22,454 bases of DNA, taken from assembly GCA_027576995.1 (NCBI GenBank), contig JANBQC010000471.1, positions 1 to 22,454 of the forward strand. The letters are read 5' to 3'. This document shows, one piece after another, positions 1 to 11,834 of the stretch. The notes beneath the pieces are model-generated. The model did no database searches, was not told where the DNA came from, and saw only the letters and a program-made list of their open reading frames with translations. This stretch comes from Dimargaris cristalligena (Eukaryota > Kickxellomycota > Dimargaritomycetes > Dimargaritales > Dimargaritaceae). Both the position numbers and the translations under genes were made by a program. The first letter of the stretch is position 1. Each line of letters begins with the position of its first letter.

Positions 1-1954
1 TTTCCCTTTGCTTAGTCATCCAATCTTCTGGGACCTTCTCTCCCTTTCTCTATTATTCATCTATCTTTTTATTTAGGATTCCCCTTTCAAGTATAAATAC
101 TCCCCCTTGCTGCCACCTCTTGGAACAGAAGTCTATCATTACCTTTCCCTTCTTATCATCTATCTTTTCAAATAAAGTTCAGTTTTCAAGGATTTGATTT
201 TAGTTCTTTACAGTAGCTTCCCTAATATAATTATGATAGATCATATAATATAAGATATTATTATTAACATCTTAAAGTTGAGTACCTGTGGTAATTGAGG
301 CAGGGAATGCCAAATCTGAAAAGTGCATAGTCCAGTGGCTGTATAATGGTGCCATAAAATGATTGCCACTTACTTATTATGATATTGCTTAGCCAGTTTC
401 CAGGGCCATTGATTACTTATGTAAATAATGCTTGTGTAACAGCTAATCATATATGAGATAGCAATATTAATTAACTACAGAAAAATAACCTGGTGAAGTT
501 GGTATTAAACACAGCTTGGAGCAGCTGGGCCCAAATTCCTAGAATAACACATTTTATGCCCTTAATATAGAAGGACATTTCTGATGCTCACCAAGATGTG
601 TTTTTATTATCATATGGATATAATTTGATGGGAAAAAAGGGGGGCTTCAAATAATAGGTATAGGGCAATGCTGGCAGGTGATTCTTTTACAGTCAGGAAT
701 ACATATCACATTAATTGAGCTATTTGATATACAACCAGATTGAACACCTTCCACATCAAATTCAAAGAATTACCCAAATACATGCTCTAGCAGTGTGATG
801 TTCTCTGCTATTTTGGTGAATATTGATTTTTACTCACCCTTTCCTCCATTCCCTTGATTGCATTGGGCATATTGCCATAATCAAACCAATGTTGGCATTA
901 TAACTTCATTTCTTTGTAAACAGCAATTGCTCATCTAGAGTAACTAGCCACAAGTAGTACATGCTGCTCTCTTTTGGATTAGAACAATGAGTAAAGGCCA
1001 TATGAAAAATAAAATAAAAAATAGGTAGCCTATGTTGAACATCTTTAATGAAGGTACTTTGACCTAAAGTTGAGGCAGCTCATTTACATCTGGGAGAAGT
1101 TCATTCAGGCTGCATAATGAAAAATCCATTGGATGCGGCCAATATTACTGGTTAAAAGCTATTCTCACATATATTCGCCCATACACGTATATTGTAAAAC
1201 CTTATACAGCTGGTTTGAATTTTACCCATCTGTATTCCTAAAGAGCTAAAATTACACTGACAAATGTATGACTGGGGTGTATTATCTAGACCTTCAGAGG
1301 TGGAAATATCAATTATTAGGCATGCTTTCAAGGAAATTAGGAAATTGTCATTTAATAATTATTTTTTTTGATAAAGAGAGACGGTAAGCCCTGGCCCAGT
1401 CAACTAATTCCAGTCAAGGCTTATTTGACCAGATTAGGATGATATGAAAGTGACCAAAAAAGCCGCGGGTGAATTAACAGTGCTCTCTTATACTAAAATA
1501 ATGTTTTCTAAAAATATTTCTAATTATATAATTACTGTTTCAAACCTGCTACCTCCTTTAACCTACTGTCCCCATTACATTCAAAAAAATATAAGTAAAA
1601 GGCCTTAAGGTGAAAGAATAATGGAAACGGATATGGTATGTTCTCTCTTTCTCTCTCTTTCCGCCTCCCTTTCTCGACCTGTAATTTAGAAAGAAAGAGC
1701 GAATACAATCAATATGTATACAAATGTTATACAAACGAAAGGACAGTGGTGAATATAGAAATCGAGAAATGAAGAGAGAGAATGAGGAGAAGGCTGTAGA
1801 GAGGACACGGTTATGGAAGCAGACATGGTAATGAAGTATCCGTAATACCCAATAAAATGAAAATAGGAAAGCCAAGTGAGATACTCTCCCCTTATAAAAG
1901 TGGACGAGTATACAGAGTATTAAAAGTATTTTTTTATATATTTATTAAATCCCT
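1..1954. other. AT-rich intergenic flank, no gene seen
   Basis: This stretch is clearly more AT-rich than the coding blocks to its right and has no long open frame. I saw no exon-like segments with conserved motifs, no tRNA boxes and no transposon ends. A pyrimidine-rich tract (alternating CT and T) lies near 1642-1678. The last part (about 1900-1954) is the 3' flank of the bromodomain gene. A short minus-strand open frame near 1558-1875 is low-complexity and I do not regard it as a gene. Confidence 0.6.
1941..1946 (-). terminator. Polyadenylation signal AATAAA of the bromodomain gene
   Basis: The minus strand reads AATAAA here, only 8 bases past the stop codon at 1957-1955. It lies in an AT-rich run (TAATAAATATATAAAAAA). 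If it is used, the 3' untranslated region would be very short, with cleavage expected some 10-30 bases further on, near 1910-1930. The hexamer is seen directly; its use is inferred. Confidence 0.45.
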
Positions 1955-4900
1955 TCATTCATTCGGTGGCGGTAAGCTAACGGAGCTGGGTGACGAACAT
2001 TCACTGGTATTATTGCTATGGTTGGGCGACCGACTTTGAATCGAGGTGAGGAGTTGTAGTTTCCGGCGAATATCAGGCGACCGGGTCAGGGCCTGGAGCG
2101 CTGTAGGTGTGAGGGAGTCCAAAAAATGCCGCGTTTGCGGGTTGACTGAGGAAAACTGGGCAATGTTTAACCCGTCAATTGTCGGCGGTGGTGGTGGTGA
2201 TGACGGTGACGGGGATGTTGCCGATATAGCCGATGTCAATGTTAATTCCGGCGGAGCAACTGGGGCACCTTCAGTGGTGGAAACCGGGGCTACACTGGGC
2301 GTTTCGGGGGGGATGAGGTTCACCACCTCTTCCTGGTCCGTACTCGAAATAATATCTTTAGTGAAAGAAGGGACCGGAAGTGAACTATCTACTACTGCAT
2401 CATTGACCTGGGTAACCTCAGACTTAATGACCGGTTGAGAAACAGGCGACACTGGTACCGGCTCATCAGTTTGGTCAGTAAGCTCTGATTTAGGTGTGGG
2501 CAGCGATGGGGTCGGTTCGCCACAACCACCTCTGCTGTCTCCATCCGAAACTACCGGTGCAGTCGACGACTGCGGTTGTAGTGGAGGCGGCGATGACGAT
2601 GATAATGACGACAAAAAAGGTAAGGCAAGCGATGATTTGGGTAACGCAATAGGTGTGGAAGTCACTACTACAGTCGATGCGGCCGACATCGATAGGGGTG
2701 ATGACGATTGCGTAGCGGAACAGTCGTTAACTGAGGACCCGTTGGAGCGGTGGGCTGGTTGTGCCTTCGACTTATTAGATGCGGCGGTCTTTGCCTTCTT
2801 TTCGGACTTTTTCGTGGCCGCAGGGGTAATATTGGTCTTTGAGCTAGTCGGTTCAGGAGTATGTCCGTTCATCAGCACCCGTAGGGTAGCATGAGTAGCC
2901 GGGGTAACCGCCGTGGATGGAGCAAAGAGGAGCAAATCCATAATCCCGTCCCGTAGTTGTTGGCGCTGGGTTCCGGTCATGGTCTTCATCGTATCCACCT
3001 TATAAGGCATCGTTACGTCACCGGCCATAGAAGTGGAAGTCGTAATAGCATCCCACTGGGAGCAATAATCGTCTGCGATGGTAAAATTGGTCAGCAGAGA
3101 ATCGGTGAGGGTACCGGGGTGAAGTTCTTGAGCGAATTCGCCTAATTTTTCACGCATTGCGTTCGCCCGCTCTGTGCTGAGTCGGTTGGATTTGCTGGTG
3201 GACGTTGGTCGTCGAGCGAGGGCTTCGGATACGATCCGACCCACTTGATTAGCATCACCGGTGACCAAGTCGCGCAAATCAATGGGTGATCCAATGGCCG
3301 ATTGAAATACCCGAAGCAGGGTCCGCCGCATGGGTACTAATAGCTGACGCTGTAATTCCCGACCCACTTCCTGGATTGTACTGCGAGCAGTAGACGAGGA
3401 TTCGGCCGAGTCATGGTTGGGGCCGGCGACTGATTCCAGCCACCTTAGAGTGGTTAACGGAAGGCCGTCGGACAAAAATCGGCCGGGGGGTAATAGGGAT
3501 GCTGGTACAGACCGTTGTATTTTGGCAATGCCGGAGGCCGGGGTGGCAGCAGATGTCCACGGCGAATCCTTATAGGCGGCCGGTAAAGCAGACGGAGATT
3601 CCACCAATTGCAGGGCGGGGGGACCCGCGGCCGGTGTGTCGACGGTCTGCAGGGCATTATACAGTGCCTGGTGGACCGTTTCCACGGTCGAATGGGCCCC
3701 CTGGGTCAGTTCGTCCACGGTTTGCCGTACCCGATCCTGGACTGCCGCTCCGCAACCCCCGACGAAAGTCAACAAACTATTGGAGTAAGCGGCCCCGAAG
3801 TCGTTTCCGTAGGTGCAGGCCAGGAACCGTTGGGCGGGTTCGGCGGGTAAGAGTGACTGACTGCCAAGTTTACCGGGAAGTTCGGTTCGGGGGTAGGGTC
3901 CGAAGTCTAGCAGACCCGCCGGGGCGTACGTATATTCCACATTGGGCTTAGACCGTTTAGCAGCCCCGGTACCAGCTCCGGTGGTGGAAGGCACGTCGGT
4001 GACCGAGGTGGTCCAGGCGCAGAAGAGGGTCGACTCATCTTGGTCGTACTCCCAGTCCCAGGCCGCGTTATAGACTTCGCGGGCGCACTCCGTATCCCGG
4101 GACCCATCGTCCGCTAGGGGGATTTTAACGAGAGTATCGCGATATTTGCGCTTGGTACCGGCGACGGCACCCCCTCCCGTAGTGACTACCGTTGCACTAG
4201 CGGTAACCCCCGTAGGACCGGGGGTGGTAGGTATCGACAGGCGATGGCTTACGGATAGTAACGGACTGGTCAATGGTAGACTCGAATTCGACCGGGACAT
4301 GATCAGGGGGGACACCATACCCCCCAGGGCTGGGGAGTCGAGGCCCCCAGAATAGACGGGAGTCCCAATCTCGCTACCCGATTGGCTATTACGACGCGAC
4401 AGGAGGGGAGGGGTCGCTGTGACCTGTTCATAAAGGGAGTTCATTGCAGCCAACGGGTCGATTTGGCCACCTTGGTTATCCTCGACTTGTTGGGCCAACA
4501 GCTGGGCTAATTGAGCCTGCACTTCCTTGACCTTGCGGGCGTAATGGCCATCCAAGAGGGGAAGGGGGGATTGGAACTCGCTGGTGACGGTGGGAGTCGG
4601 CATAGTGTCCAGCGGAGTGGATGAGGAAGGCATTGCTTCCACTACAGGGGTCGACGATGAGGGCAGGGGAGTAGCCAGGGCGGAAGGACCAGCATTATCG
4701 GTTACCATAATATCCGGATCCATGGCCCCCGGAGTGGGTAGTTCTGGGTCCGGATCCTTAATCTCCACTTCCTCCAATTCCTCCGGGGGTGCATTGGCCA
4801 TGGCGTAGTTAATTCGACGGGTCATCCGTTCAATGGACAACAGGCCGAATTCCTCCAATTTGCGGGCGGTCCGGTAATACAGCGTGGTAGGCGAGTTGTA

Positions 4901-6510
4901 CGTGGTGGCATTACGAATAACTAATTCAAAATCGGCACGGAATTCACCGATGTTACGGTACACTCGGTTATCAATCTTTTTCCGCATGGTGCCGAAGTCC
5001 ATGGGACGTTTAATGACGGTGAGATAATCGGGAATGGCGGTGGTATCGACGGGTTTGATGAAAAACGCGTAAGCGTCCCGTTTGACGATTTTATCGAGGA
5101 CTTTGGTAAGGGCGGTTTTAAGGTTCCGGCCGATGGGGGTGTAGCCCTTGGCCAGTTTGGGCTTGCCGGAGCCGGGTTTACGGCCGGGTGTTTTCCGGTT
5201 GTGGCGTGGGTCGGTGGGGGTCGGCGTATCCTCGGGGTGGGAGGAGATGGGGGAGGTGGGCGGGTCGTCCATTAGGCCCGGACTCGATGGGTGGGAGTAT
5301 GAGGTTGGACTACTGCTGCTGGCGCCGAGGGATAGGAAACTGGACTGGCGTATCCGGGGGGCGGAGGGGGGCACGGACGAGGAAAGGGGGCTGTGGGGAT
5401 CATGATGGTGGTGACCCGAGGGGGAGGAGTAGGAGAATCCAGTTGCTGACAATAGGGGAAGGGAAGTAGGGGGGTAGCTCCCATCGAACCCCGGTGTAGA
5501 AACCGCCGGACTGTCCCAAACGTTTCGGATAGGGGTGGCGACCGGTGGCTTACCAATAATCCGGATTCGTTTAAAGGATGATGCTACGGAGTCGTCGGAA
5601 TTAGCGGAGGGGAACCGACCCAGGGAGAGTTTGATCAGCGGGGATGCCGAGCTATTAGCCGTGACCGGCGACCCGGTAACGCCCACGGAGCCCACTTCCG
5701 ACGCCTGATTATCGGCCGCTGCCGCCGCCGCTACAGCCAACCGGTGTTCCTTTTCCCGCTTACGCTTCTTCTTCTTCTTTTTCCCCGGTTTGGAGGAATG
5801 CGTTGACTCGCGTCGGGATTCACCGTCGAACGAAGGTGGTTTATTATGAAAGGGGGGCGGACTCGGCGAGCCGGGTGGTTGCGGGGTGGCGGGCGACGGT
5901 GATACCAGGGGTTTAAGTTTGATGACGGTTGGGGTGCACCGGGCGGGCGGAGGCGTGGGGGTCGAACTTGCGAACGAATTAAGCTTGAGTTTTATTTTAG
6001 GCATAGGGGTCGTAGTAGCGGATGCGGAGGGTGCTGGAGTAAGGGCCGCGGAGTCGGACCCACCCCGGTCGTCCGCCTCGTCAATATCACTGAAGGAAAA
6101 TTCGATGCTGTCATCGGAGTCGTGCTCGCGGATGGAGGCTGTGGCGCGGGTTCGACTGCGGCCGCCCTTGTAGGAGTCGTTGGTGGGGGTCGGGGGGTTA
6201 GGGTTATTATTGAGCTTTAGGGAAATCTTGAGCTTAGTGGCAGACAGCTGGGGGGCTAAGTGGTGGGGACGCGCGTAGATGGAATTAAAGCAGGCAGTGG
6301 ATAGTGGAATAGAGCAGGTGATTAGAACCTGTGGCGATGGAGTCTTAAGGACTTTGGCTAGGAGCAATGCATGGGAGGGCAAAGGAGGAGGGGCCTGGGG
6401 CAGGTCTAGCCATGACAGGCATGCATGGCAGCTCAATACTTACTAGCTGAGGAAGAGTTCGACTCGGAAGACCTATACGATAAGTGCTGGGTAGTTCTAT
6501 GTGAGCCCAT
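1955..6510 (-). CDS. Bromodomain protein, BRD7/BRD9-like (probable SWI/SNF-associated chromatin reader)
   Basis: Proposed model: exon 1 6510-6444 (ATG at 6510, upstream in-frame stop 24 bases before), intron 6443-6256 (donor GTAAGT, acceptor CACTTAG), exon 2 6255-1955; about 1455 residues. The long frame itself runs open to 6436 but has no ATG there, which is why a 5' exon is needed. A basic LKISLKL segment just after the splice resembles the LKLVLKV near the N-terminus of BRD9. A lysine/arginine-rich nuclear localisation stretch (coded near 5740-5800) follows. The bromodomain lies at about residues 400-500: FFIKPV (ZA loop), RPMDFGTM, and ATTYNSPTTLYY, whose Asn476 should contact acetyl-lysine. 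The MDFGTM and YN-P-T-YY patterns are typical of BRD7/BRD9. The rest is mostly Ser/Pro/Thr-rich and probably disordered, with a few ordered-looking islands (for example KRKYRDTLVKIPL). Family proteins act in the nucleus as subunits of SWI/SNF remodellers; membership in such a complex is inferred. The length is well above the usual 600-900 residues. The bromodomain is near certain; exon 1 is moderate. Confidence 0.85.
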
Positions 6511-7636
6511 AGTCCTGGCAGTACTCTAAAGGGACTCTCTACTAGAATAGGTAACGGGGTGGAGCACACACCGGCACAGGCGTAAATAATAGATACCAGG
6601 AGCCCAAAAAGTCCACCTAGGTTAAGTTCCAAAAGATGGACGGTGCTGCAGGTGAAAAGAGGGACCGCGCGTGGTGATTGTGAAATAGGAATGGGGGGGA
6701 GGGATTGGCACAGCACAATACAACAGAAGGGATAATTAGAGACCGTTGGAGTAGATCAGGTGGGTTTCGGATTGGGACAATGGGCGTGGACTTGGCGGGG
6801 AGATCTTCTTTGGAAAGGCTAAAAGTCCGTGCAATATACCACCACTCTACTTCTACTACTTTAGCACTACTCACCTCTAGAAATAGAACCGCTTAATAAT
6901 ATGTGTGAGGAGGAGTGGTTGTTGTTGGTTAGATAATTTAGTTGTGTTAGTTTGGGATAATTGTAATTGAATAATAAGTGCTGCGACAGTGTGAGGAAGG
7001 TGCCAGCAAAATATACACACAGATTACTTGCTACCACATCAATACTAAACGAACACAGATTGGGTGAAAAAAATAATGTCAAACGAGGGAATTGATAGTA
7101 TATAGCGAGCGCTAGATGGATGGGGTAAGGGGGGGGCACAATACTCTGCCTCTTAACTAGGGTAGGGTAGGGTGACGAGCGCGACTCACACACCACCAAC
7201 CACGGGAATCATCATTCATAGTAGTATATACCCCCCTCCCAATAACCCTCAATGATTATGTTCCCGTGACTTGCTTGCCCTCTCCCACCTAAAGCCATGG
7301 GATTTTAATTGCTCCCCCCAGCGTAGAAATCCCCCCGGATCAACACCAGGCACCTTAAACTAGTCTCATTGGCTGGCCACATAGCTCTCCCCCCACAACT
7401 ACTCTCTCCCCCAAAGATAGAGCGACCCGCACGACTGAACCTGGTCGAATGGACCGAATGCAAAGTAGGCCCACCAGGGCTCGAATCAAGCCGTCTCGAG
7501 AGGACTGGAAGAAGCCAACCGCTTTACATTACTTAGAGAAAAGAGTACCCCGGAGTTCCTTAGACTCCTTGGCCAGCTTCAGTCCAAGCTCATTCCTCAT
7601 ATCCCCCGTACCACCTATAATACCTCACCGCTTATA
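6511..7636. promoter_or_regulatory. Divergent promoter region between the bromodomain gene and ATP12
   Basis: About 1.1 kb separates the two start codons, which point away from each other. It holds no convincing coding exon. It contains homopolymer G/C runs and a telomere-like array, TAGGGTAGGGTAGGGT, at 7158-7173. Short open frames on both strands here lack codon bias and domain motifs. The region must contain both 5' ends, but I cannot place the transcription starts. Confidence 0.6.
7158..7173 (+). promoter_or_regulatory. GGGTA array (telobox-like) upstream of ATP12
   Basis: Three tandem TAGGG units occur in the shared promoter, about 465 bases before the ATP12 start. Similar arrays sit upstream of the GPI gene. 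In other fungi, Myb-type telobox factors such as Tbf1 bind TTAGGG-like motifs in promoters. A role here is inferred from that analogy. Confidence 0.3.
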
Positions 7637-9636
7637 ATGCTGCCTCGAATCACCGCTGTCCATTCTCGGCGTTTGGCTGGGTCCCTAACCCGCCGTTCAG
7701 GGCCCGCCTCGATTCCGGTAACATTACAGTGCCGTAGTCTATCCACCGACGAGTCGGCCGCCGCCCCGAGTAAGTCATATCACATAACTCATAGAAACCC
7801 CTCACCAGGATAGTATTCGCCATACCAAACCCGGCCCTGCCTACCCCCCCCCAGTGCCGGAAGGAGTGTTAGTCAGAATTCCATAGCACCGTCGAATGCA
7901 CCATATTTATACCATTTATCATGACTATACACCCCCTCTAATACCCTATTTCCATTGATCCAAACCAACCCCGCTCCGCAATTGATTTGATCTAGAAACA
8001 AAACCCGCCCTTAGTCGCTTTTGGAAGCAAGTCACTTTGGAATCTACTGATGGTAAGGCCAAGCGAAGTATGTCCATGCAATAATCCGAGGCTGCTTTAT
8101 TCATTCCCCTATCCCGCACCCATATGTAGCTACTAATCAGCCGCTTATATATATATATATATCACATACCCCTCCTCATACATTACTACGTTTAATTTCA
8201 TCTAATCTTATTGCCTAGACGGTAAATTCCAGGTCAAGCTGGACAAGCGCCCCATCAAGACTCCCGATGGCCAAAAAATCGAAATCGCGGCCGATCGTAA
8301 AATCTTAGGTCTACTGCTGGTGGCCGAATGGGATAGTCAGACCAAAGTGATCAAGCCACATTCCCTACCCTTGGTAAATACCCCACTTTTTGTATCCGTT
8401 TGACACCTCTACTTGAGTACGGCCGGTCTAATCATTTTTAAGACCGTTTTCATCGTTCATTACACCAAGCCAAACTCATTCTTGATATGGTTACATGTAT
8501 TTTACCTCCTGTGGTTTGCATTAAATTATCTAGACGTCCTTGGTTGCCCGTTCCATGGATGGTCTCAGCAGTAATCAGCAGCGCCAAGATGTGATCAAGC
8601 ATCTGTCTCGCTACCTCCACACCGATGCCATATGGTAAGCTGACACTCTACGCCAGAGATATATATATTATACCCGCATCACCTCTACAAAGCGCCCAGT
8701 CACGGCTTCTCCCCTTCCCCCGGAACAATTCTATCCCTTGGGTATGATTCCATAGTGACTAGCCTCCCCCATTACGGCTCTACATTTTATAACATTTAAT
8801 CCTAAGCCATACAATGCCTATTTTCATGTTCCCAATGTGCTATTTGTTATATATAATAGTTTCCAGCAGACCTACCCCCAGCCCCTGGTTGACTTACAAG
8901 ATAAGGCCTGGAGTCCCATTATCGAATGGATCCAAACGGAATACAAGGTCAAAATCAATGTCACCGACGAACTGTTCGGTATGAGCCAAACCCCCGAAAC
9001 CGAAGCCCAATTGCTGGCCGTGGTGTCCGAATTCCATCCCCTTAAACTAGCCGGTAAGTATAGTATAAAATATAGATTATAATAAGGCCCTGGAATACAA
9101 GTATTGCTCTAACTAGCCAATGTACATAGCGATGAAGATATAATGCATAAACTCCCCCCCTCCCTACTATTGCCACCGACTCAATTTATATTGTGGAAAC
9201 CACGTATCCCCTTTTATGACTTACGATCATTCACACTCTCATATTCACGGTCAACAATCGGTCTATTTGTAGCTTTCGAACGGGCGGTCATGCACTCGAA
9301 GTCGTTTTTGCTGGGCCTGGCATTGGTCAACCGACTTGTATCGGTAGAGCAGGCCGTGGAGGCTTCCCAGGTGGAGCTGTTGGCCCAGATTAAACAATGG
9401 GGTCTCGTCGAAGACAGTAAGTCACTCTCCTTATATATATATATTTCTATTGGTTGTCGATTTTTTTTTGGCTGTGCTACCCATCGACAGGATAATCGGA
9501 CCTCCATCTAATCCCTTCCTTCTTTCCTGCTCTGATCTCCTTACTACAATTTCATATTTCAGCCCACGATGTAAATGAAGAAGACTTGAAACGGATGCTC
9601 GGGGCTGCGGTATGCACTCAAATTCTAGATAACTAA
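7637..9636 (+). CDS. ATP12: ATP synthase F1 assembly chaperone ATP12 (ATPAF2), mitochondrial
   Basis: This is the matrix chaperone that binds the F1 alpha subunit before the alpha3-beta3 hexamer forms. Exons joined by phase: 7637-7769, 7996-8052, 8219-8373, 8534-8634, 8860-9053, 9273-9416, 9563-9636, giving 858 bases and 285 residues. All introns are GT-AG, 146-226 bases. Residues 1-40 are Arg/Ser-rich with no acidic residue until SLSTDES, as expected of a mitochondrial presequence. The family pattern follows: SRFWKQVTL, then DGKFQVKLDKRPIKTPDG, VAEWDSQ, then YLHTDAICF with an aromatic-rich insert, and finally the conserved C-terminal block with GLALVNRLVS and QVELLAQIKQWGLVEDTHD. Glu248 in that block matches the glutamate known to be essential in yeast Atp12 (my positional match). 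Length fits the family (about 280-330). It is divergent from the bromodomain gene and convergent with GPI. Confidence 0.93.
8146..8162. repeat. (TA)n microsatellite in ATP12 intron 2
   Basis: About eight TA units form a simple repeat between the donor at 8053 and the acceptor ending at 8218. A second, shorter TA run lies at about 9432-9445 in intron 6. Both are likely to vary in length between strains. No function is indicated. Confidence 0.8.
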
Positions 9637-9922
9637 ACCCAACCATCATTAACATTATTGGTCGGTTAAATCTATGACATCGAGTTAATTTTTGTTGGAT
9701 CGGGAATTCATTGTATGAAAAATGATAAAATAAATTTCGCTTTTTTTTGATGAAAAAAATGACAGGGTAGCTCCCTTCTTAGTGGAGAAAGGGACCTCCG
9801 TAATTTTAAATGTACGACAATATGAATGCGATGATAGTAAATTCATTTAAAGACTAAAAAAGGAAAAGAAAAAGAATGGAAACCATACAGCAACATGGTC
9901 AGTATAGGATCTATTCCCCCGC
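9637..9922. other. Convergent intergenic region between ATP12 and GPI
   Basis: The two genes end tail to tail 286 bases apart. A plus-strand AATAAA at 9729-9734, about 93 bases past the ATP12 stop, is a plausible polyadenylation signal for ATP12. I found no clear AATAAA for the GPI transcript on the minus strand; an A-rich run at 9855-9875 lies in this region. No gene is visible. Confidence 0.6.
9729..9734 (+). terminator. Polyadenylation signal AATAAA of ATP12
   Basis: A canonical hexamer lies in an AT-rich setting about 93 bases downstream of the ATP12 stop codon and before the convergent GPI stop. Presence is seen directly; use is inferred. Confidence 0.45.
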
Positions 9923-11680
9923 TTATTGCTGTTGGCGACGGACCTTGGCCTGGCGGTAGTAGTTGATCAAACCATTCGTGGAGGTATCGTGCGAGTTCAC
10001 AGCGGCCAGAGATTCGGCAGTATCCTGGGAGCTGGTCTGCAATTCTGGTAGAATCTTCTTAGCCAACTGCTTGCCCAACTCTACGCCCCATTGGTCGAAC
10101 GAGTTGATGTTCCAAATAATACCCTGGACAAAAATCTTGTGCTCGTACAAGGCAATCAGCGACCCGAGGGCAAAGGGGTGCAGTACTGGGTCAATGAGCA
10201 GCGAGTTGGTGGGGCGGTTACCCTTGAATACCTTGTGGGGCAGAATGTTCTGCACTTCCGCGTCGCTCCACTTCGCCGACGTGGGATCACTCTTCAGCTC
10301 ACTGTAGACTTGTTCGGCGGATTTACCGCGCATGAGCGCCTCGGGCTGGGCGAAGAAGTTGGACAGCAGAATGTCGTGGTGGACGTTATTGGAGATGGGG
10401 TTGAGGGAGTGGGTGGTGGCGATAAAATCAGCGGGGATCATTTTGGTGCCCTGGTGGATGAGCTGGTAGAAGGCGTGTTGGCCGTTGGTGCCTGGTTCAC
10501 CCCAGATAATGGGACCGGTTTGGTAATTCACCTCCTTCGCATCGCGGGTCACGAATTTGCCGTTGGACTCCATATCGCCCTGCTGGAAATAGGCGGCGAA
10601 GCGGCTCAGGTACTGATCGTACGGGAGAAGGGCCTGGGTCTGGGCACCCCAGAAGTCATTGTACCAAACACCGACGAGCGCCAACAGGACGGGGAGGTTC
10701 TCCTCCAGAGGGGTCGAGCGGAAATGACGGTCCATGGCGTGGGCACCGGCTAAAAGGGACTCGAATTGATCGAAGCCCACGTAGATGGCGACGGACAGGC
10801 CAATGGCCGACCACAGGGAGTAGCGGCCACCCACCCAATCCCAGAACTGGAACATGTTTTCGGGGGAAATACCAAACTCCGTTACCTTGGCGGTATTGGT
10901 GGATAGGGCCACGAAGTGCTTGGCAATGTGGGACTCGTCTTTAGCTTCATCCAGGAACCAGGCCCGGGCGGACTGGGCGTTGGTGATAGTTTCCTGGGTG
11001 GTGAAGGTCTTGGATGCGATGATGAACAGGGTGGAGGCCTGCTGGCACGACCGGAGAGTCTCAGCCAAGTGAGTACCGTCCACATTGGACACGAAGTGGA
11101 CGCGCAGTTTCTCCGGATTGGCGTACTTGGCCAGGGCCTGGGTCACCATCACGGGGCCCAAGTCCGACCCACCGATACCGATATTGACTACATCGGTGAT
11201 ACGCTCACCGGTATAACCGCGCCATTCGCCGGACCGAATGGCGTCGGAGGTCTCGCGCATGTGCTGGAGTACGGCGTGGACGTCAGGGGTCACGTTATGG
11301 CCCTCGGAGTACATGGGGGTGTCGGTCAAGTTGCGCAGGGCTACATGCAGCACGGAACGGTGTTCGGTGAAATTGATGGGCTCACCGGCAAACATTTTTT
11401 CGCGCCACTCCTCGACCTTAGCCTCGCGGGCCAGGTCCAGCAGCAGGGACATGGTTTCGGGGACAATCAGGTTCTTGGAGAAGTCCAGGAGGAAATTGGT
11501 TTCATGGGGGTTGGTGTTGGTGGGGCTGTGGGGGGGCTTGAAGTCCAGGTGGAGTTCGCGCGAGAAGGTGCTGAAGCGCTCAGGGTCCTTGGCGAACAGA
11601 TCAGTGAGCTGGTAATGCTTGGCCGCTTCATAATGGGCCTGCAGCTTCTTCCAGGCAGCGAGGTCGGAGGAGAGCACCAT
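9923..11680 (-). CDS. PGI1: Glucose-6-phosphate isomerase (phosphoglucose isomerase)
   Basis: This cytosolic enzyme interconverts glucose 6-phosphate and fructose 6-phosphate in glycolysis and gluconeogenesis. A single uninterrupted frame codes for 585 residues, slightly longer than the usual 550-560. The start is the ATG at 11680, in a CACC-ATGG context. The sugar-phosphate-binding segment [12 protein letters not shown] is present. Both classic family signatures are present: [14 protein letters not shown] and, near the C-terminus, [18 protein letters not shown]. Catalytic residues by position: Glu371 in GDMESNGK, His402 in [10 protein letters not shown] and Lys537 in GVELGKQ, corresponding to human Glu358, His389 and Lys519. 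Lack of introns contrasts with its neighbour ATP12. Telomere-like GGGTA motifs and a TATA-like element lie 100-150 bases upstream. Long open frames on the opposite strand are composition shadows. The identification is essentially certain. Confidence 0.98.
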   Translation of the reverse strand: MVLSSDLAAWKKLQAHYEAAKHYQLTDLFAKDPERFSTFSRELHLDFKPPHSPTNTNPHETNFLLDFSKNLIVPETMSLLLDLAREAKVEEWREKMFAGEPINFTEHRSVLHVALRNLTDTPMYSEGHNVTPDVHAVLQHMRETSDAIRSGEWRGYTGERITDVVNIGIGGSDLGPVMVTQALAKYANPEKLRVHFVSNVDGTHLAETLRSCQQASTLFIIASKTFTTQETITNAQSARAWFLDEAKDESHIAKHFVALSTNTAKVTEFGISPENMFQFWDWVGGRYSLWSAIGLSVAIYVGFDQFESLLAGAHAMDRHFRSTPLEENLPVLLALVGVWYNDFWGAQTQALLPYDQYLSRFAAYFQQGDMESNGKFVTRDAKEVNYQTGPIIWGEPGTNGQHAFYQLIHQGTKMIPADFIATTHSLNPISNNVHHDILLSNFFAQPEALMRGKSAEQVYSELKSDPTSAKWSDAEVQNILPHKVFKGNRPTNSLLIDPVLHPFALGSLIALYEHKIFVQGIIWNINSFDQWGVELGKQLAKKILPELQTSSQDTAESLAAVNSHDTSTNGLINYYRQAKVRRQQQ

Positions 11681-11777
11681 GGTGATGAAGTGAGCGGGGG
11701 GGGTAGAGATATAGTAGTAAGCAGGTAGGCGGGAGTGGGGGGGGACTACTAGAGTTCAGTTCGGTAGCAAAAGGTAG

Positions 11778-11834
11778 GAGGGTAGGGTAAGGGATATATA
11801 AAACGCCAGAGCCGGTGAAACGGTTAGGGTAGGG
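11778..11834. promoter_or_regulatory. GPI promoter elements: GGGTA motifs and TATA-like box
   Basis: Going upstream from the GPI start (minus strand) there are AGGGTAGGGTAAGGG (11779-11793), a TATA-like run TATATAAAA on the plus strand at 11795-11803 (TTTTATATA on the coding strand), and TTAGGGTAGGG (11824-11834). They lie 98-154 bases before the ATG, a usual distance for fungal core promoters. The motifs are seen directly; their function is inferred. Confidence 0.4.

Noticed and set aside
1..1557. Possible transposon or LTR remnant in the AT-rich left flank
   Set aside because: I found no terminal repeats, target-site duplication or coding remnant; AT-rich composition alone is not evidence.
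2046..2894. Plus-strand frames opposite the 3' half of the bromodomain gene
   Set aside because: They are Gly/Asp/Val-rich translations of the reverse of Pro/Ser/Thr-rich coding sequence, with no domain.
10916..11728. Plus-strand open frame of 270 codons opposite GPI (also 10091-10753)
   Set aside because: It lies wholly antisense to the unambiguous GPI gene, is Gly/Val-rich without domains, and is explained by GC-biased third positions of GPI.
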